Assembly: GCA_013397075.1 (NCBI GenBank)
Contig: VWZS01000547.1
Coordinates: 1,954,390-2,018,389, forward strand
Direction: 5' to 3'
Source of the DNA: Rhabdornis inornatus
Taxonomy: Eukaryota > Chordata > Aves > Passeriformes > Rhabdornithidae
DNA: 64,000 nucleotides
Made by a program: the position numbers and the translations under genes. This document shows positions 49,905-59,700 of the stretch, in pieces. Each line of letters begins with the position of its first letter. Positions within the stretch are counted from its first letter, which is position 1. Under the pieces are notes generated by a model that did not search any database, was not told where the DNA came from, and saw nothing but the letters and a program-made list of their open reading frames with translations.

Positions 49905-50130
49905 GTGGACAGGGACCCTGGAGGGCTCTAGTCCAGCCCTGTGCTCCAGAATGTCCAGGCTGGGTCAGGCTGCTTCACTGCTTGTCCAGTTAGATTTGAA
50001 CACGTCCAAGGATGGAGATCCCAATACCTCTCCTGGTCTCTACCCCACTGTCTGAACACCCTCAGGGAGAAAAAGCTTTTCCTCATGCCCAGTTGGGAAT
50101 TCTGGCCTTCCAGTCCTGTTCAGCCAGGCT
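49905..50130 (-). mobile_element. CR1 LINE 3' fragment (minus strand)
   Basis: Reads GACCCTGGAGGGCTCTAGTC, TGTCCAGTTAGATTTGAACA, CGTCCAAGGATGGAGATCCC, TGAACACCCTCAGGGAGAAA and AAGCTTTTCCTCATGCCCAG. This is the reverse complement of the CR1 region before the 3' terminus. It is diverged, with no terminus visible. Confidence 0.85.
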
Positions 50131-51266
50131 AAGAAGGCAAGGCACTCCCAGGTGCTCCCTGGGACAGGTGTGTGCTTGTTTCCTCTCCTGCCCTTTACAT
50201 AACACATTTTATGATTCCTTTTAGGCTCTGCTTTTATGCAATAGCTCCGTAACTGCCTGCATTTCCAATTATAAAACCTTTAAATTTGATTTAAACCTGA
50301 TAATTAAGCTGTGATTTAGCAAATTAACCCTATTGAAGCCCAGAGGTGTGAGACATGCTCTTTAGAACCTGAAGTGTTTGGTGTTTAATTGCATCCAACA
50401 CTGAGAAAGCTGCAGGGAGGAGGAGGAGAAGTGACTGTGCAGCTCATTCAGGCCACTGGTGCTGGCAGGACAGGACCTCATGCACAGACCTCACACATCC
50501 CATCCAGACCAGGATGGGCTGCTGTCTTCCACCACGAGAATTTACCAGATGCACAGAAAGACTCAGTTGGTCCCTGGCATCACTACAAAAGCTTGTCATG
50601 TCCTTTGGCTGTCAGAAATCCTGCACCATGGTCTGCACAGTGGTTGTTTTTGTGTTCCCCTTCAAGGTCAAGGCATTTCTAGCTGCATTCCCTGCCTGTC
50701 AGGACAGCTCCAGGCCACGGGGTGGAACATCTTCCTCTCTTGCCATCAGTATTGACAAACTGAGAAAAATTGGGCCATCCTCTAATTCCCTGGGTTCCCA
50801 GGTAGCACTCCCAGGAGACTGAAGCATGAGGGAAGGAAGGCAGGTCTTCACTCTGGGCAGGATGGGCCACCTGCAGCCAGGTTTTTGTGTTCTCACAGTC
50901 ATTTTGCCTGTAGCTTTCATCCCTTCCTGTCCTCCTGCAGCACCAAATCCTTGGTTCCTGCAGAGCTGTGTGACTTTTGGGAAGGAGAACATGGATGTCC
51001 CAGTGGTTCTCACACTGAGGATAGCTGACACATGCTCCCTTGGCAGCAGGGAGGAGCTGGTCCTGAATTCATGTGCCTTATTCTCTAATGCTTTGCTCTC
51101 GGTCACAAGAAGCAGAGGGTTTCATACAGACATGAGAGGCAAACCAGCCTGTGGGGAAATGCACTTGTGGGAAACAGGCTTAAAATTGTCCCAAAATAGG
51201 CCTAAAATTTTCTTATAAGCCTTTAGCCCAGTCCAGAGGAAAAAGTGTGTGTTTGTCTTTCTTTAG

Positions 51267-51872
51267 GGCTTCACAACACCCAGCTCTAAGTGTCACTAGC
51301 CCGCAGAGGAACAGGAGTGACCATAATGCTCAGAAAATACCCCCATTCGCTACGTCAAGCTCTTCCAGCGACACATCAAGCAGCTCTTCACTTTCATCAG
51401 AACCAACCAGCCAGATCTCCATGGTTCAGGATCAAACCCTGCTGGACATCACCTCCATCACTAGATTGGCCCCAGGGGAATCACCGAACCCTCAAGCACT
51501 TGAGCAAAGAGATACAAATTTAGCAATATCGTGTTCCAGCCCACTGGGAGCAAGGACTATTCCAGCATCTTGCCCAGCCAGCCTCAGGCTCAATCTAACA
51601 CCCAGCTCAGCCAAGCCACAGCAATACTCTGACTCCTCTCCAGTCAGCCCAGGGATCAATGCAGCTTCCTTCTCCACCTTCTGTCCTCACACAGCACAAA
51701 ACGTCCGAGCTTCAGCTTCAGATCACACACTGACCCCAACCAGGACAAGCACAAGGCCTCCAGCAGCAACGACTCCTGAAGAGAGTTCCCAGGCTCCTGG
51801 CTATTCTAAAACTGAATTAAGGAAAACAGGAAAAGGGTTTGAATCAGATCTGGAAGATCCTGATCATGAGAG
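51267..51872 (+). CDS. Ser/Pro/Thr-rich exon of an unnamed BEN-like-domain protein (or GSG1L tail extension)
   Basis: A 606-bp exon between a strong acceptor (GTTTGTCTTTCTTTAG) and a strong donor (GAG AG|GTATGT). It is open throughout and reads about 201 residues rich in Ser, Pro and Thr, including the run SSSSSDTSSSSSLSS, with no membrane segment, so it is likely a disordered linker. It begins with the third base of an Arg codon (phase 2) and ends after AG (phase 2). No in-frame ATG lies upstream of the acceptor. The first internal ATG is at 51421, with G at +4. The coding start is therefore either 51421 or in an upstream exon, and the GSG1L exon ending at 39563 has exactly the phase needed. 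I do not recognise the protein by name. Reading through the donor reaches a stop at 51958. Confidence 0.6.
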
Positions 51873-52371
51873 GTATGTATCCAGAGCACACAGGTGTCTA
51901 AGTCCTCAAATGGCCCATGTTGGTATAGAATCATTAAGAGCCCCCCATAAAAAAAGTTAAATATCTTTTATGCTTCAGATGTTCCCAGTGTTTGTTTTCC
52001 AGTAACCACCCCGTGCTTCCACTAAGCTCTGTTACCCAGGGAGCAAAATGCCCTATTTCCACATACCCATTTATCTCTCCAGACTTCATGACAGACCTGG
52101 GCCAGGTCCTCAACCTCAGCTCCTCCAGCAGGGCACAGTTTTCAGGTGCCTCCTTTCCTTCCAAAGGAGGCAGCACAACTTTCCCTTGCAGCAGCAGAGA
52201 GAAGCTGTGCTGTCCCCTGGAGCCTGGCAGAGCAGAGCAGGGCATGGTGCTCAGTGACACGGCCGGGATGTCCCTCCCAAAACTCCGCTCCGACCCCAGG
52301 CAAGCTGGGCTGGTCCCACTCCTCAGAGCCTCTGAACTCCACCCTGTCTCTGCCACTTCTTTCCTTGGCAG
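51873..52371 (+). other. Intron with two in-phase 3' splice sites (alternative splicing candidate)
   Basis: The donor is at 51873 (AG|GTATGT). The possible acceptors are 52001-52002 (130-bp intron) and 52370-52371 (499-bp intron). Both leave the BEN-like exon in frame, so the segment 52003-52371 (369 bp, exactly 123 codons) could be included or skipped as a cassette-like extension. Retaining the whole intron would stop translation at 51958. Other AGs here (52039, 52082) are out of phase with the donor. Confidence 0.45.
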
Positions 52372-52795
52372 GAGATTTGTAACCACACAGGAATTCCAAG
52401 CCATGGAGAAAGAGCTAGAGCATGTAAAGGAAGACCTGAAATGCCTGAAGTGGAAGGTGAGACACATCGGGGAGACGGTGCAGCCCCTGGCCGAGGACAG
52501 CAAGAGGTACAATGGCTACACCCTGACGGAGCTCAAGGCCATGGTGCAGTTTGAGGATGACCCTTACAAGGCTGCCCACACGATCCTCACCGCCCTCTTC
52601 AGCGATGTCTACTGGCCACAGCACCCAGCTGAGCAGGCCTGCAACTCCCACTCCCTGCCCAAGCCCAAAATAGACCCAGAGCTCTACATGGTCTACTGTG
52701 ACATTCTGAAAAGCATATTCCCTGGAATCAGCAGCCAGACCTTGAGGGAAGAGACACAACACGTGCAGAAAAGCTCCCAGAGAGCAGTGCAGTGA
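52003..52795 (+). CDS. Terminal exon: coiled coil plus C-terminal BEN-like domain
   Basis: The reading frame is open from 51992 to the TGA at 52793-52795. Two acceptors keep the frame with the preceding exon (both phase 2): TGTTTGTTTTCCAG ending at 52002, and CTTTCCTTGGCAG ending at 52371. I chose 52003 because the extra 123 codons are open, Ser-rich like the upstream exon and contain CpG clusters (52256-52300). 52372 is a real alternative and gives a 499-bp intron. From about 52385 the protein has a charged helix (QAMEKELEHVKEDLKCLKWK), then YTLTELKAMVQF, a hydrophobic helix with HTILTALFSDVYW, a KPKIDPELYMVYCDILKSIF helix and FPGISSQTLREE. That helix order, with a KP-x-(I/L)DP step and an FPG near the end, resembles BEN domains, a DNA-binding and protein-interaction fold in chromatin proteins such as BEND and NACC family members. 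The assignment is by eye. A nuclear role is inferred only from this resemblance. Confidence 0.6.
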
Positions 52796-53195
52796 CAGCA
52801 GAGCCCGCAGGGGTTGTGCAGGGTGCGAGGTCTGCGGTGGCTTTAGAGGACTGGACTGTGGCAGGTCCCGTGGGTGGAGTCCGTCCCTTTTAGGTATGGA
52901 TTGTCTGTGAAGGTGTTGGTGAGCTCTGAGCCCTCATGCCCAGTGACACAGAGTGGGAGGGCATCCTGCACCCTTCCCACATTTTAGAAAACAATTGCTC
53001 CTTTGGTGTCTCTTTCAATCTATGGACGTTTCCTTGTTTCCAGCAACTACAAATGCTGACAAAAGAATCCCACAAAGGCATTGTACGTCCAAGCAAGGGC
53101 CTTCTCCCAGCCCCAAACAGACCAACCAACCAGCATCTGGGTAGTTTCTATTTTCTAGAGTGTATCATTCATTAAATGACATTACTTGTTAGAAA
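52796..53195 (+). other. Probable 3' UTR of the BEN-like gene
   Basis: Sequence from the stop codon at 52795 to just past an ATTAAA signal. It has no coding features. The boundary is inferred from the signal and the T/GT-rich stretch that follows. Confidence 0.45.
53171..53176 (+). terminator. Polyadenylation signal ATTAAA
   Basis: ATTAAA lies about 375 bp after the BEN-like stop codon. It is followed within 40 bp by a U/GU-rich stretch (TGTTCTTTTTTATTTGTTTGT), as expected for a cleavage and polyadenylation site. It marks the likely 3' end of the + strand transcript. Confidence 0.45.
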
Positions 53196-55198
53196 ATCAT
53201 GCCTGTTCTTTTTTATTTGTTTGTCTAAAAATGTTTCACACAGCAAATCAATCAACATCAACTTGAATACACACTGGAATGAGACCTGGGAATTTCAAAC
53301 CTTCCTCTGCCCAACTGAATCCTTGTTTTCAGGGGCACAAACCCAGGGCACAGTGGTGAGCAGCTGTGGTGAGCCCAACCAGGTCTCCTTTGAGGTAAGG
53401 GGGCCAGGGTACAAAACTGCCATGTGCTCCTAAATCACCAAGCCAGCAGTGAGACAGGGGCAGGTCTGTGACCTGCAGCTCTCCCAGTCTGTGGTGACTG
53501 AGCTGGCAGACCAGCTCAGATGTGTTAACCCAGCTGAAAGATTGTGACCCCCTTGCAAGGGTGAGCACTGCTGTGGAGCCTGTGCCAAGGGAAGGAGGGT
53601 GCTGGTCATGGGGGACACACAGGAAAATGGCCCTGGAGCTCCTTCCTTCCCTTCTGGGAACCAGAATGTGCCATGGATGAACAGTTTGTCCCCCAGGTTC
53701 TCTCCACAGGCCTGGCCTTGCAGCCAGCTCTGTAAAGGTGAAAGCGGAGGGCTGGAGGGATGTCCTTGTGCTATGCTGCTCAGTGGCAGCCACACTCCCC
53801 TGCCCCTCTGGTTCACCCAGTCCCTCTCAGAGTCAGTGACACTTGGAAAGAGTCACTTCCCTGGGCTCAGTGTGACAAACACATAGAACTCCAGAGCACA
53901 TCCATCCTGCTGCTCCTGCCAGGCCTCGAGGAGGGCAAGAGGCAACCTGAGAGTTCAGCCCCACTTCCCCTCTGCTGGGCTGTAATCGACTTTTAAAGCC
54001 TATTCCAAAAATAACAGGGAGGAGAACAAAAACAATTACAAAACCACTGAAAGCAGATGATTCCCAGTGCCATCACAAATCCAGACACCTTGGGCAATGG
54101 GAGGGGGCCACAGCCACACTCTGAACCTGCTGGGCACGTCTCCATGGGGCACTGACTTTAGTGGCAGAGCTCCCACTTGCCCTTCAGCAGGATGGTCTCT
54201 GCTGCACTCACAAAGACATTGGTTTAAGCTCCCTGTTGTTAGCAATTTATTTCACTTCCAAGCTGCTGTGCAGGCTCAGGCACAGCACTGCCCACGCAGC
54301 CTCCCTGTGCCATGCTGCAGCCAAGATCCACAGGCAGAGCTGGCACCTCCAGGTACCTCCAGGGATAACAGGGCTGTGCACAGTGTGTGCCCTCGGGACA
54401 GTGCCAGCACCCAGAGGGACTGGGAAGAGCCAGCTCCCTCCACAGGTGGGCACAGGGCTGTGTAGGATGATCAGGTCACTGGAGATGCAGTGTCCTCTCA
54501 GAGCAAATCCCCAGGGTGCACCATCACAAATCCAATGGGAGGCTCTGTGCACTGTGGAAGGGGAGTCTGAGTCTCACACAAACACCCTCTGCATCCTGGT
54601 CTGCTTTCATGGCTCTTTCTTGTAGGAAAACCTGTCCCTTTGGATGACATGGGTGGGACTAGGCTGATCCTCCTCCCACTGCCCCACACTCATTTTTCTG
54701 TGGCAGAGACCCCCAGCTCTCTCTGAGGTCTCTCTTTGGAATTTCTCATAACCTCCAGTGGACACTGAACTGACACAAACAGATTTAGCAACATCAATCT
54801 TTATATGTTGCATTGCCTGCCTGTAAAATCTAAATACATTTGCTCCTGTGAGAACAGGCTCTGTGGTTTCTCATGTTCGTGAGGCCAGACAATATGCTCA
54901 GATTTTCTCTTTTAGCCTCATTCTCCTCATACCTCAGATCCAGCACAAGCCCATTAATTATTTTTATTAACCTTACATCATCAGGGCTGGTTGTGTCAAA
55001 TAGTGTCAGTTCTGGGTCCCTTTCAGGTTTCAGTGTCTTTTTCTACAGAGTCAGTTGTGCTGTGAATCACCTCCACCCACTCTGGAGATGTGCATCAGGT
55101 CTTTTACCCTGATAATCTTGGCTTTTAGCTATTCCAGTGGAATTTCTGGGTCATTTGCATCCAGCTGGAGCTGGCCAGTCTTGTCAGAGCTTCTATAC

Positions 55199-55216
55199 AT
55201 TATTATTATTATTATT
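55199..55216. repeat. (ATT)n short microsatellite
   Basis: About six uninterrupted ATT units. No coding context. Confidence 0.9.
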
Positions 55217-56582
55217 GGGTATCTGCACCTTCTGAGCCCTACAGTCCATCCCAGAGCCTTGCCAGCCACAGCAGCCCAAGGGCTCAGCTCCGAGGGAGGG
55301 GGAAGAAAGCAGCAGGACAAACCCACTCCACCTGTCCTTTGCAGCCTTCTCAATTCTTCCTTTCCCTCTGCTACATTTATACCTTGAATACATGTGCTCT
55401 GTGAAGATATCCAAGTCTTCAGTTACTGCATTATCTTTGTGACCATTTCCTTGTACTTGAGGCATCTTCTCTGATTTCGATAAAGGTGGAAAAATACACT
55501 GATGTTCTACTCATTTTCCTCTTGTTGATGTGCATTACCAAGTCCTTTCATCCTTCCACAAGTCTCAGCTTTCCTTGCTGCTTTGCTGGCGAGAGAAGCA
55601 CAGCTGCCTGCCCACAATCCCAGGGAATTTTTCTGTGTCCAGTATATTTTTTCTGTATGCACCCACTCCTAACACAACAGGAGGGCGAGGGCTGGCCGCC
55701 CACACCTGCAGGAAGAGCCCTTCTCCCTGCAGAGCACAGAACTGAGTCAGCACAACCAAACTAAGACAGCAGTGTCTTAAATATACAGGCCTGAAAGCAA
55801 TTTTTTTGGCGTTGATTTTTAACATCCTGTGCTTGCCAGAATGTGCCCTGTTAGAAGCTTGCTCTGTCTTCAGGCTCTAGGTCTTGCTGCCTGGTATTCA
55901 GACAGAAAAGCAATTACATAGCCCCATTATTGTGACAGTTAAAGAGATTCAGCCATTGTTCTTCTTGGACAATTCACACTGATTCCAACCCTTCCTGCAT
56001 GGCCCCTTAGCATAAATAAGCCTTCTCTCCAAAATGTTATCACCTCCACTTGTATGAAGACAGGCAGGGCAGGCAATCAGACACACAGTGAAAAATTAGC
56101 CTTTAAATCCATGTTGCATTCTGCCTACTCTTCATTAAACTATTTTTTTTTCCTTGGACCCATATTCTCAAGCTCGAAGACCCAACACCCCACCAAATTA
56201 CTTTTTTTCCTTTTCTCTCTTAACTACAGGCCTTGCATTTGCTATTTTGCAGCCATGCCCGGATGGGGAGTCATTAGTATCACACTCATTGCAGGGACAC
56301 GCTGGCTGCTAGGCATTCATCCTGCCTGTATCCTGAGGGCTCAGAGCCCTGGCACAGGCTGCCTTCCCCTGTGTCATCTCCCAGAGCAGATGTCTGGTCA
56401 GGAGTGTGAGGACAGCAATACTTTTTGCAGCCTCGGGCAATCTGTAGTTTGCACTGATTGATTGCATTAAATAAGCAACCTATTAATATCCCCCCTGCTG
56501 TGGCCCGATGGGCTCCAGTTGGCAGAACAGATTCTAAAGCAGATAAGTTGTGTTAAACAGAGGGTCCTGGTGCATACTGCTC

Positions 56583-56650
56583 ATGGAATCACAGAATCAT
56601 TTCAGCTGGAAAGAGCCTCGGGAGGTCAGCTTGTCCAACCCCTCTGATCA
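56583..56650 (-). mobile_element. CR1 LINE terminal fragment (minus strand)
   Basis: Reads GGAATCACAGAATCATTTCA, GCTGGAAAGAGCCTCGGGAG and GTCAGCTTGTCCAACCCCTC, the reverse complement of the last roughly 65 bp of a CR1 element. Confidence 0.85.
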
Positions 56651-56779
56651 GACAGCATTCCATTAAAAAAACCTGAATAATAAACTCCGTGCTGCAAAAC
56701 GAAATCATTGCAATAAAAACAAGCTTCTAACAACAAAAACAACAACATTTTTAAAATAATAAAAGAACTTAATTTACAT

Positions 56780-57180
56780 CTGCATCAGTGGATAAAGAAG
56801 ATAAATGGCAAACTTCTTGTAGCACTGGTTTGGAGGGCTCTTTGCTGTGGTTAGATCTACATGCATCACCAATTCATTTGTCAGCCTTCTCATTAATATC
56901 TCTAATGCATATTTGCAGTCAAAGTCATTCATTGAACCGTGCATTTTATGACCTCAAGGGTTACCCCTTCGTACTGTTAATAATAATATCTCTGCATAAT
57001 GCAAATGCTTTATGCTAAACAAGTCCACCAGCTCTTCTGCTTTATGACTTAAAATACAGCACAGCAAGATTTAGGCAGCCGTCTGCATCTTTATATCAAT
57101 TATGGGCATCATCTGTCCTGAACTGCGAGTCACAAGGGTTTGGGCAGTGCCATTAATTACCAGTAATGCCTTCTCCATTA
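56780..57180. promoter_or_regulatory. Candidate conserved non-coding element (TAAT/octamer-rich)
   Basis: An AT-rich block with no repeat signature and a dense set of homeodomain-like cores. The phrase TTAATATCTCTAATGCATAT (near 56893) recurs as TAATATCTCTGCATAATGCAAAT (near 56985), which includes a perfect POU octamer ATGCAAAT at 56999-57006. Enhancer function is inference from motif content only. Confidence 0.25.
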
Positions 57181-58249
57181 GTCCTACCTCAATGTCTGCT
57201 CCTCATGATGTGCTCTCTCTACATTTATATACCCAGTGCCTCTGGCACACTCCATTTCAACCTGACTTCAGTAATTTTCACAATAAACCTACAATCTTTG
57301 TTTTCCAAGGTGAAAGTGCCTCCCGAGACCCTTTTCCATTTCTCCTATCCATCCATTTCTGTAAGTGGTTACTTTTCCACTCTGAGCTGGAGCCCTCCCC
57401 CACGGCTCTCTCCCCTCCTTGGAGTCTGAAGGGAAACAAGTGCCCTATTAATCATCTCTGGACACTTATTCCCAACCCACAGGCAGGTGACAGAAGTGCA
57501 GATGTCCTGAGGGCCATAATGCTGCTCCCCCAGGAACAAGAGTGACACTGGGGCATCCCAAAGGGCTTCAGGTGAACACACAAGGACAGAGCCCTGATCC
57601 TCCCAAGCACTGCCCTGAGAAATGCAGCTCGTAGCTTCTTGCTGATTTATTATGAAAAGTAAGTTATCTGAGTGGCCCAAAGAGAGTGATTAAAATACAC
57701 ATCAATGTCTTGCTGGGTCAGTGGGTTTTGATCAAATCTCCCATTTTGTGTTAACATTCAGATATGTTACTACCCCAGAGAGATGAATAATAGTGGCTAT
57801 TTAATTTCTCTGACAATATTAAACATAATGAAAAGTCATACTATCATCCCATATCCTTCCTCATGAATTCTGGCCACAGACAGATCTCCTGTTGGTAATG
57901 GAAATGTCACTTTGATTCATCTGTTCACCAACGAATCCTTACCAAACAATTTCCAGTATACAGCAAGCCATCCCAAAGCATTCCTTTGGAAACAAGCCAG
58001 AACTGACATTCACTGTAAATTAGTTTTTACCACTGTTTAGGCTCAGACCATTTCAGGTGGCTTTGCTACTTATTCTATTTTTAGCAGTGTCTCCAGCATA
58101 CCAGGAAAGAGGTGGATCATAAGACTTCTGCTAATCTGCAAATCTGAAATTATAGTTGAGAGATGGAATTTATTATTACACAGCTCGATGACAACAGAGA
58201 TGACCTTTCTGCAATGCCAGAAGTTTTATCCATGCTGATCTGTGCTTTA

Positions 58250-58425
58250 ATCAGGGGGATGGGGGGGAAGTACTGGTTATTATGTGCCAAAGGAAAAACT
58301 TTTTCCCTATTAGGACAGTTAAGTATTAAAACAGATTGCCCAGAGAGGCTGTGCATCCTCCATCCCTAGAAGTTTTCCAGGCCAAACTGCTTGAAGTTCT
58401 GTGTAACCCGGTCTGACTTCTGTAA
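58250..58425 (+). mobile_element. Diverged CR1 LINE fragment
   Basis: Reads AAAAACTTTTTCCCTATTAG, AACAGATTGCCCAGAGAGGC and TGTGCATCCTCCATCCCTAG, then GTGTAACCCGGTCTGACTTC. The order matches the CR1 3' region (AAAACTTTTTC, TGGAACAGGTTGCCCAGAGAGG, CATCCTTGGAG, GACCTGCTC). Older than the other copies. Confidence 0.65.
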
Positions 58426-59604
58426 GGTGAAAAAAACGAGGTGTGTAATTGCAGAAAGCAGTCAGGGAAACCTTTGATGAATGGGAGGACAGAGCCAGGA
58501 ATAATAAGAGGCAGGAACAGCCCCACTGGGGCATTGCAGGGCTCACCCCACCGTGTCCCAGCTCCCTGTGCTGGCCAGAGCATCCTCCTGCTGTGCTGGG
58601 GCTCCCTTGGCCCCCAGCCCTTTCTGATGAGATATAAAAGCTCTTTCTTGCTCAAGATGAAAGTCCTTTCCCCAGCTTGTTTCACACAGAAACCTCTGTT
58701 GTGGCAGCCACCTCACACTGTCAGGCAGAAGAGAATTCTCAGTGAAAGAGATAAAAGGGCTCAGCTGTCCTGGCTCGTTGTATTCACCACAGGATCCTTC
58801 TCTTTCCCCTGTCCCCTTGGGTGAGGAGTCATTTCCCTGAGAAACCATCCCAGACACAGCAGCTTCCTCTGTGTTCCCTTTCTCTGCTGCTGACCACACT
58901 TGCTTTGCATCCCAGCCTTTGCCCCACATCTGTTCCAGCTCCAGCTGCACTGACTGGGGACAGTCTGGAATCAGTTCAGTCCGTAACTCTTAGCTGGGCT
59001 CACACTCTCAGGAGGCAGCAGCTGAGTACCAGCCTCTTCCTGGTCCTTATGGTGGCTCTGAGGTGTCCAGACCCAAAACTTGCCCTTCCACTGCTCCCAC
59101 CCCAGGCTCCTCCAGGGCCACAAGACTTTCAGGTTGTAAATGCTCCTTTGCTGAGAAGGAGACTTGGCTATTTCTAAGCTCTTTTAGCACTCCCTGAGAT
59201 TCACCTCCACATGCTTAGTTCAGCACAATGTTCTGTCACAAACCAGTGTGAAGCTCCTTTTTCAGTTTGATTCAGAGAAGCTCAGGAAAACAAGCAATGG
59301 AGCTCTGAAACAGCAAATTCCATTATTCCAACCAGCACTGCTGCATTTCACTTCCTGTATTTTTCAGGGCAGCCTTTTCCCTGAAGAAAAAGGCTGCTCC
59401 TATCCCCTCACTCTGTGCTTTTATCCTCCTCAAGCTGCACTCCATGTACCTCCTGCACAAAGAGGACCTTACCTCAGGTGCCACATTGCTGCCAATAAAA
59501 TCCTGTAATTCTTTAAATTGCTGTTTCCTTCCATCATTCTTTTGGATATTTTATTTTACAGTTGGGTGAGAGACCTGCCTGCTTTTGTAACTGAGGAGTT
59601 ATGA

Positions 59605-59700
59605 ATGCTCTAGTCTGGTTGACAAGGTGGTGATCAGTCACAGGTTGGACTCAATGATCTTGGAGGTCTTTTCTATCCCAAATGCTTCTGTGATATCTTA
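59605..59700 (+). mobile_element. CR1 LINE terminal fragment
   Basis: Reads GGTTGGACTCAATGATCTTG, GAGGTCTTTTCTATCCCAAA and TGCTTCTGTGATATCT, the terminal roughly 90 bp of CR1 ending in a variant of the ATTCTGTG motif. Confidence 0.9.

Larger units (their letters stand above)
39564..51266. other. 11.7-kb stretch after the last recognised GSG1L exon
   Basis: Begins with donor GTCAGT and ends at acceptor TTTCTTTAG. Inside are a CR1 fragment (49905-50130), the possible exon at 48556-48799 and an AT-rich tract (45200-45420). No GSG1L terminal exon of the mammalian type (about 55 codons ending near C-W-V-L-G-H-W-V) was recognised. No CpG-island promoter for the BEN-like gene is evident. Confidence 0.6.

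Noticed and set aside
54067..54625. Overlapping 132- and 154-codon frames in a GC-richer block
   Set aside because: Several frames are open on both strands at once, there is no splice or domain support, and no resemblance to genes expected near GSG1L (KATNIP, XPO6, SBK1).
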